Positions 59,843-64,000 of a stretch of 64,000 nt of DNA are shown here, piece by piece. Under the pieces are notes generated by a model, which was not told the origin of the DNA, made no database searches, and saw only the letters and a list, made by a program, of their open reading frames with translations. The stretch is from Rubrivivax sp. (GTDB taxonomy: Bacteria > Pseudomonadota > Gammaproteobacteria > Burkholderiales > Burkholderiaceae_C): positions 1,038,001 through 1,102,000 of the forward strand of contig JAHBZT010000001.1 in the NCBI GenBank assembly GCA_019635315.1, given 5' to 3'. The translations under genes were made by a program, and so were the position numbers. Within the stretch, counting starts at the first letter, position 1. The number at the start of each line of letters is the position of its first letter.

Positions 59843-61501
59843 ATGAATACCACCACCACCCCCTCCGGCGCGGCCGCGCCGGCCCCGGCGCGCGGCGCCG
59901 ACATCGCCGACTGGCGGCCCGAGGACGAGGCCTTCTGGGAGAGCACCGGCAAGCGCATCGCCTACCGCAACCTCGCGATCTCGGTGCCGGCGCTGCTGTG
60001 CGCCTTCGCGGTGTGGGGCATGTGGGGAATCATCACGGTGCAGATGCACAACCTCGGCTTCCCGTTCACGCAGGCCGAGCTGTTCACGCTGACCGCCATC
60101 GCCGGCATCTCCGGCGCCACGATGCGCATCCCGGCCTCGTTCTTCATCCGCCTGGCCGGCGGGCGCAACACCATCTTCCTGACCACCGCGATGCTGCTGG
60201 CGCCGGCCATAGGCACCGGCATCGCGCTGCAGCACCCGGAGTGGCCGCTGTGGGTGTTCCAGCTGATGGCGCTGTGGTCGGGTGTCGGCGGCGGCAACTT
60301 TGCGAGCTCGATGTCCAACATCAGCACCTTCTTCCCGAAGCGGCTGCAGGGCACGGCGCTGGGCATCAATGCCGGCATCGGCAACTTCGGCGTCACGACG
60401 ATGCAGGTCGTGATCCCGCTGGTGATGACGGTGGGCCTCTTCGGCGCGCTCGCCGGGGAGCCGATGGTGCTGCAGAAGGACAGCGGCTGGATCCTGGGCA
60501 AGATCGCCGCCGGCACGCCGACCTGGATCCAGAACGCCGGCTTCGCCTGGGTGCTGTCGCTGGTGCCGCTGGCCATCCTGTGCTGGTTCGGCATGAACAA
60601 CCTGAAGACGGTGACGCCGGCCTCCGGCAACCCCATCGTCGCGTTCTCGAAGATCACCTACCTCTACACGCTGGCCTTCGTGCCCGCGATCTTCGTGCTC
60701 TGGCTGTACCTGCCGGCACCCACCGGGCTGGGGCTGCTGAGCATGTGGATCGCGATCCCGCTGGACATCGTCCTGATGCTGCTGGTGATGAAGCTCGCGG
60801 CCTTCGGCCCGATGAAGGAGAACATCGCCAGGCAGTTCGCCATCTTCAAGGACAAGCACACCTGGTCGATGACGATCCTGTACATCGTCACCTTCGGCTC
60901 GTTCATCGGCTTTTCCATGGCGCTGCCGCTGTCGATCGCGGTGATCTTCGGCGTCAGCCACGTGCCCGACGCCAACGGCGTGATGACGCACACGCTGAAG
61001 AACCCGAACGCACCGTCGGCCTTCACCTATGCCTGGATCGGGCCCTTCGTCGGCGCCGCGATCCGCCCGGTCGGCGGCTGGATCAGCGACAAGGTCGGCG
61101 GCTCCATCGTCACGCAGGTCATCTCGGTGGTGATGGTCGCGGCCTCGGTCGCGGTGGGCTACGTGATGATGCTGGCCTACGGCTCGGCCACGCCCGAGCA
61201 GTACTTCCTGCCCTTCCTGCTGCTGTTCATCGTGCTGTTCGCGGCCAGCGGCATCGGCAACGGCAGCACCTTCCGAACCATCGGCGTCATCTTCGACCGC
61301 ACGCAGGCCGGTCCGGTGCTGGGCTGGACCTCGGCGGTGGCGGCCTACGGCGCCTTCATCGCGCCGGTGGTGATCGGCGAGCAGATCAAGGCCGGCACGC
61401 CGCAGGTCGCGATGTACGGCTTCGCCGTCTTCTACGCGCTGTGCCTGGTGCTGAACTGGTGGTTCTACCTGCGCCGCGACGCGTACGTGAAGAACCCCTG
61501 A
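59843..61501 (+). CDS. narK2: NarK2-type nitrate/nitrite antiporter
   Basis: This is a 552-residue MFS transporter. It starts DWRPEDEAFWESTGKRIAYRNLAISVPALL. Signature stretches are GVGGGNFASSMSNISTFFPK, GINAGIGNFGVTTMQVVIPLV, RPVGGWISDKVGGSI and GNGSTFRTIGVIFD. The conserved Arg residues in helices 2 and 8 are present. It is longer than NarK1 by an insertion of about 100 residues in the middle (AAGTPTWIQNAGFAW to KDKHTWSMTI). It would exchange nitrite for nitrate. It lies 21 bases after narK1 and starts after GGAGTCCCCGC. Confidence 0.93.
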   Translation: MNTTTTPSGAAAPAPARGADIADWRPEDEAFWESTGKRIAYRNLAISVPALLCAFAVWGMWGIITVQMHNLGFPFTQAELFTLTAIAGISGATMRIPASFFIRLAGGRNTIFLTTAMLLAPAIGTGIALQHPEWPLWVFQLMALWSGVGGGNFASSMSNISTFFPKRLQGTALGINAGIGNFGVTTMQVVIPLVMTVGLFGALAGEPMVLQKDSGWILGKIAAGTPTWIQNAGFAWVLSLVPLAILCWFGMNNLKTVTPASGNPIVAFSKITYLYTLAFVPAIFVLWLYLPAPTGLGLLSMWIAIPLDIVLMLLVMKLAAFGPMKENIARQFAIFKDKHTWSMTILYIVTFGSFIGFSMALPLSIAVIFGVSHVPDANGVMTHTLKNPNAPSAFTYAWIGPFVGAAIRPVGGWISDKVGGSIVTQVISVVMVAASVAVGYVMMLAYGSATPEQYFLPFLLLFIVLFAASGIGNGSTFRTIGVIFDRTQAGPVLGWTSAVAAYGAFIAPVVIGEQIKAGTPQVAMYGFAVFYALCLVLNWWFYLRRDAYVKNP

Positions 61502-61533
61502 GGCCCCGCGCGACACTGCCATGAGCGCCCGCG

Positions 61534-62916
61534 ATGGTCGTCAGTCCCACGATCACCGAGTGGAACCCCGAGGACCGCGCGTTCTGGGAACGCCGCGGCC
61601 GGCAGGTCGCGCGCCGCAACCTGGGGCTGTCCATCGTCGCGCTGACGCTGGCCTTCGCGGTGTGGATGCTGTGGTCGGTGCTCGTCGTGCACCTGCCGGC
61701 GGCGGGCTTCCGCTACAGCACCAACCAGCTGTTCTGGCTGGCCGCGCTGCCGGCGCTGGCGGGGGCCACGCTGCGCATCGTCTATGCCTTCGCGGTGCCG
61801 CTGGTCGGCGGCCGGCGCTTCACCGCGCTGGCCACCGCCAGCCTGCTGCTGCCGGCGCTGGGCATCGGCGTGGCCGTGCAGCGGCCGGACACGCCCTACG
61901 AGTGGATGGTCGTGCTGGCGCTGCTGTGCGGCCTGGGCGGCGGCAACTTCGCCAGCTCGATGGCGCACATCAGCCACTTCTTCCCGAAGTCGCGCAAGGG
62001 CTGGGCGCTGGGGCTCAACGCCGGCCTCGGCAACCTGGGCGTCTGGCTGGTGCAGCTGGTCGTGCCGCTGGTCGTCACGGTGGGGCTGTTCGGTGCGCTG
62101 GGCGGCGCGCCGCAGGCCGGCGCGATGGGCCAGCCGCTGTGGCTGCAGAACGCCGGCTTCGTGTGGGTGCCGCTGATCGCGGCCAGCGCGCTGGCGTCCT
62201 GGTTCGGCATGAACGACCTGGCGGTGGCGCGTGCCGGCTTCGCCGAGCAGGCGGTGATCTTCACCCGCCGTCACAACTGGCTGCTGTGCTGGCTGTACCT
62301 GGGCACCTTCGGCAGCTTCCTGGGCCACGCCGCCGGCTTCCCGCTGCTGCTGGCGAGCCAGTTTCCGGAGGTCGGCGTGCTGGCCTGGGTCTGGGTCGGG
62401 CCGCTGGCCGGCGCGCTGGCGCGGCCGCTGGGCGGCGCGCTGGCCGACCGGCTGGGCGGCGCGCGCGTCACGCTGTGGGTCTTCGTCGCGATGGCGCTGG
62501 CCGTGCTCGCGGTGCTGGCCTGCCTGCCCGCGCAGGACGGCACCGGCGGGTCGGCCGTCGGCTTCATCGCCGCCTACGTGCTGCTGTTCGTGCTCTCGGG
62601 GCTGGGCAACGGCAGCACCTTCCGCATGATCCCGCTGGTCTTCCTGGCCGTGCGCCAGCAGGCCGCGCAGGAGCTCGGCCCGCGGGCGCAGGCGCAGGCC
62701 GTGCGCGAGGGCAACACCGAGGGCGCCGCGGCGCTGGGCTTCGCCAGCGCGATCGGCGCCTACGGCGGCTTCTTCATCCCCAAGAGCTTCGGCAGCTCGA
62801 TCGCGCTGACCGGCGGGCCGCAGTTCGCGCTGGCGGTCTTCGTCGCCTTCTACCTTTCCTGCATCGCCATCACCTGGTGGCACTACGCACGCCGGCACGC
62901 CCCGGTGCCGTGCTGA
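61534..62916 (+). CDS. Third NarK-type nitrate/nitrite transporter, narK2 paralogue
   Basis: This is a 460-residue MFS protein whose N-terminus EWNPEDRAFWERRGRQVARRNLGLS is a near copy of the narK2 start. GLGGGNFASSMAHISHFFPK and GLNAGLGNLGVWLVQLVVPLV repeat the nitrate signatures. It lacks most of the central insertion of narK2. The C-terminus has GNGSTFRMIPLVF and SAIGAYGGFFIPKSFG. It is probably a duplication of narK2 that has shortened. It starts 32 bases after narK2. A weak ribosome site suggests coupling. Function is likely nitrate/nitrite exchange, but a different substrate cannot be excluded. Confidence 0.85.
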   Translation: MVVSPTITEWNPEDRAFWERRGRQVARRNLGLSIVALTLAFAVWMLWSVLVVHLPAAGFRYSTNQLFWLAALPALAGATLRIVYAFAVPLVGGRRFTALATASLLLPALGIGVAVQRPDTPYEWMVVLALLCGLGGGNFASSMAHISHFFPKSRKGWALGLNAGLGNLGVWLVQLVVPLVVTVGLFGALGGAPQAGAMGQPLWLQNAGFVWVPLIAASALASWFGMNDLAVARAGFAEQAVIFTRRHNWLLCWLYLGTFGSFLGHAAGFPLLLASQFPEVGVLAWVWVGPLAGALARPLGGALADRLGGARVTLWVFVAMALAVLAVLACLPAQDGTGGSAVGFIAAYVLLFVLSGLGNGSTFRMIPLVFLAVRQQAAQELGPRAQAQAVREGNTEGAAALGFASAIGAYGGFFIPKSFGSSIALTGGPQFALAVFVAFYLSCIAITWWHYARRHAPVPC

Positions 62917-62941
62917 CGAGCCCGTTCAACAAGGACGCACC

Positions 62942-64000
62942 ATGAGCCACTTCCTCGATCGCCTGACCCACTTCACGCTGCCCAAGGAGCCGTTCGCCGA
63001 CGGCCACGGCGTGACCACCGGCGAGGACCGCACCTGGGAGGACGCCTACCGCAACCGCTGGGCGCACGACAAGATCGTGCGCAGCACGCATGGCGTCAAC
63101 TGCACCGGCAGCTGCAGCTGGAAGATCCACGTCAAGGGCGGCATCGTGACCTGGGAGACCCAGCAGACCGACTACCCGCGCACGCGGCCGGACCTGCCCA
63201 ACCACGAGCCGCGCGGCTGCGCGCGCGGCGCCAGCTACTCCTGGTACCTGTACAGCGCCAACCGGCTCAAGTACCCGCTGGTGCGCGGCCGCCTGCTCAA
63301 GCGCTGGCGCGCCGCGCTGGCGCTGCACGAGGACCCGGTCCAGGCCTGGGCCAGCCTGGTCGAGGACGGCGAGGCGCGGCGCGACTGGCAGAAGGTGCGC
63401 GGCATGGGCGGCTTCGTGCGCAGCAGCTGGGACGAGGTCAACCGGCTGATCGCCGCCGCCAACGTCTACACGATCAAGACGCATGGCCCGGACCGCGTCG
63501 TCGGCTTCAGCCCGATCCCGGCGATGAGCATGGTCAGCTATGCCGCCGGCAGCCGCTACCTCAGCCTGATCGGCGGCGTGTGCATGAGCTTCTACGACTG
63601 GTACTGCGACCTGCCGCCGGCCAGCCCGCAGATCTGGGGCGAGCAGACCGACGTGCCGGAGAGCGCCGACTGGTACAACAGCACCTTCCTCATCGCCTGG
63701 GGCAGCAACGTCCCGCAGACGCGCACGCCGGACGCGCACTTCTTCACCGAGGTGCGCTACAAGGGCGCGAAGACGGTGGCGGTGACGCCGGACTATTCCG
63801 AGGTCGCCAAGCTGGCCGACCTGTGGCTGCATCCCAAGCAGGGCACCGACGCCGCGCTGGCGATGGCAATGGGCCATGTCGTGCTCAGGGAGTTCTACTT
63901 CCCCGGCGCGGGCAAGGCGCGCAGCACCTACTTCGACGACTACGCACGCCGCTACACCGACCTGCCGCTGCTGGTGATGCTGGAGCAGCGCACGCTGCCC
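62942..64000 (+). CDS. narG: Respiratory nitrate reductase alpha subunit (5' part, runs off the window)
   Basis: This is the first 353 codons of NarG, a molybdenum enzyme of the cytoplasmic side of the inner membrane that reduces nitrate. It starts MSHFLDRLTHFTLPKE after AAGGACGCACC. RWAHDKIVRSTHGVNCTGSCSWKIHVKGG holds the His and Cys ligands of the 4Fe-4S cluster. SFYDWYCDLPPASPQIWGEQTDVPESADWYNS includes D219, which likely is the Mo ligand (Asp222 in E. coli). LDRWHLHPKQGTDAA-type sequence continues (LWLHPKQGTDAALAM). No Tat leader other than the N-terminal remnant is seen. narHJI would follow outside the window. Confidence 0.96.
   Translation, partial: MSHFLDRLTHFTLPKEPFADGHGVTTGEDRTWEDAYRNRWAHDKIVRSTHGVNCTGSCSWKIHVKGGIVTWETQQTDYPRTRPDLPNHEPRGCARGASYSWYLYSANRLKYPLVRGRLLKRWRAALALHEDPVQAWASLVEDGEARRDWQKVRGMGGFVRSSWDEVNRLIAAANVYTIKTHGPDRVVGFSPIPAMSMVSYAAGSRYLSLIGGVCMSFYDWYCDLPPASPQIWGEQTDVPESADWYNSTFLIAWGSNVPQTRTPDAHFFTEVRYKGAKTVAVTPDYSEVAKLADLWLHPKQGTDAALAMAMGHVVLREFYFPGAGKARSTYFDDYARRYTDLPLLVMLEQRTLP

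Overview
The window is about 70 percent GC, with short intergenic gaps and frequent 4-nt ATGA or GTGA gene overlaps. It looks like the chromosome of a facultative, metabolically versatile betaproteobacterium of the order Burkholderiales, in the Rubrivivax, Leptothrix and Ideonella neighbourhood. That placement is inferred from three things together: a form IC-type RuBisCO operon with cbbX, a respiratory nitrate reductase cluster, and two PEP-CTERM-type exported proteins. It has not been confirmed by any search. I found no rRNA, tRNA, CRISPR array, transposase gene or phage gene.

Left part (1-26 kb) is a mosaic of small units. It opens with a caspase-like protein and a DUF4474 protein. Next come an LD-carboxypeptidase with a peptide-type solute-binding protein, an exported protein built of four 58-residue repeats, and an RraA-like protein. 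A PPC/DUF296 protein is coupled to a five-haem cytochrome c, followed by the ahpCF peroxidase operon and an MFS exporter. An iron-sulfur (PhrB-type) photolyase sits next to a protein that resembles cholera-toxin-class ADP-ribosyltransferases. After that is an operon of a UbiE-like methyltransferase, two TIGR04282/TIGR04283-type glycosyltransferases and a TIGR03169-type flavoprotein. An 845-bp gene-free stretch then carries two nested palindromes. They share a 50-bp core but have unrelated arms. Beyond it lie a fused GT81-like glycosyltransferase/HAD phosphatase overlapping a ClC channel gene, and a MarR regulator whose own promoter region and the clc promoter region share a 16-bp motif.

Middle part (26-43 kb): a YbcI/DUF457 membrane protein, paaZ and a translationally coupled MFS gene lead to a small cytochrome c. 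The Calvin-cycle operon follows, reading right to left as cbbL, cbbS, cbbE, cbbX, cbbF, cbbP, cbbT, cbbZ, cbbY, cbbA. It diverges from cbbR across a promoter region with a good -35/-10 pair and a palindromic LysR-type site. It holds RuBisCO, its activase, phosphoribulokinase, most regeneration enzymes and two clean-up phosphatases. The phosphoglycerate kinase and GAPDH genes are not here.

Right part (43-64 kb): a rhodanese lipoprotein, a CaiB-type CoA-transferase, two cation/proton antiporters, a tandem universal stress protein and a second PEP-CTERM protein precede the homogentisate cluster. That cluster is an IclR regulator facing MBL-fold protein, flavin monooxygenase, DUF2783, hmgA and fahA, with a palindromic operator over the promoter. 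The window ends with a nitrate respiration operon that has three narK-type transporters in a row and the start of narG, preceded by a perfect FNR-type box. The picture is a bacterium that can fix CO2, degrade aromatic compounds through homogentisate and phenylacetyl-CoA, and respire nitrate.
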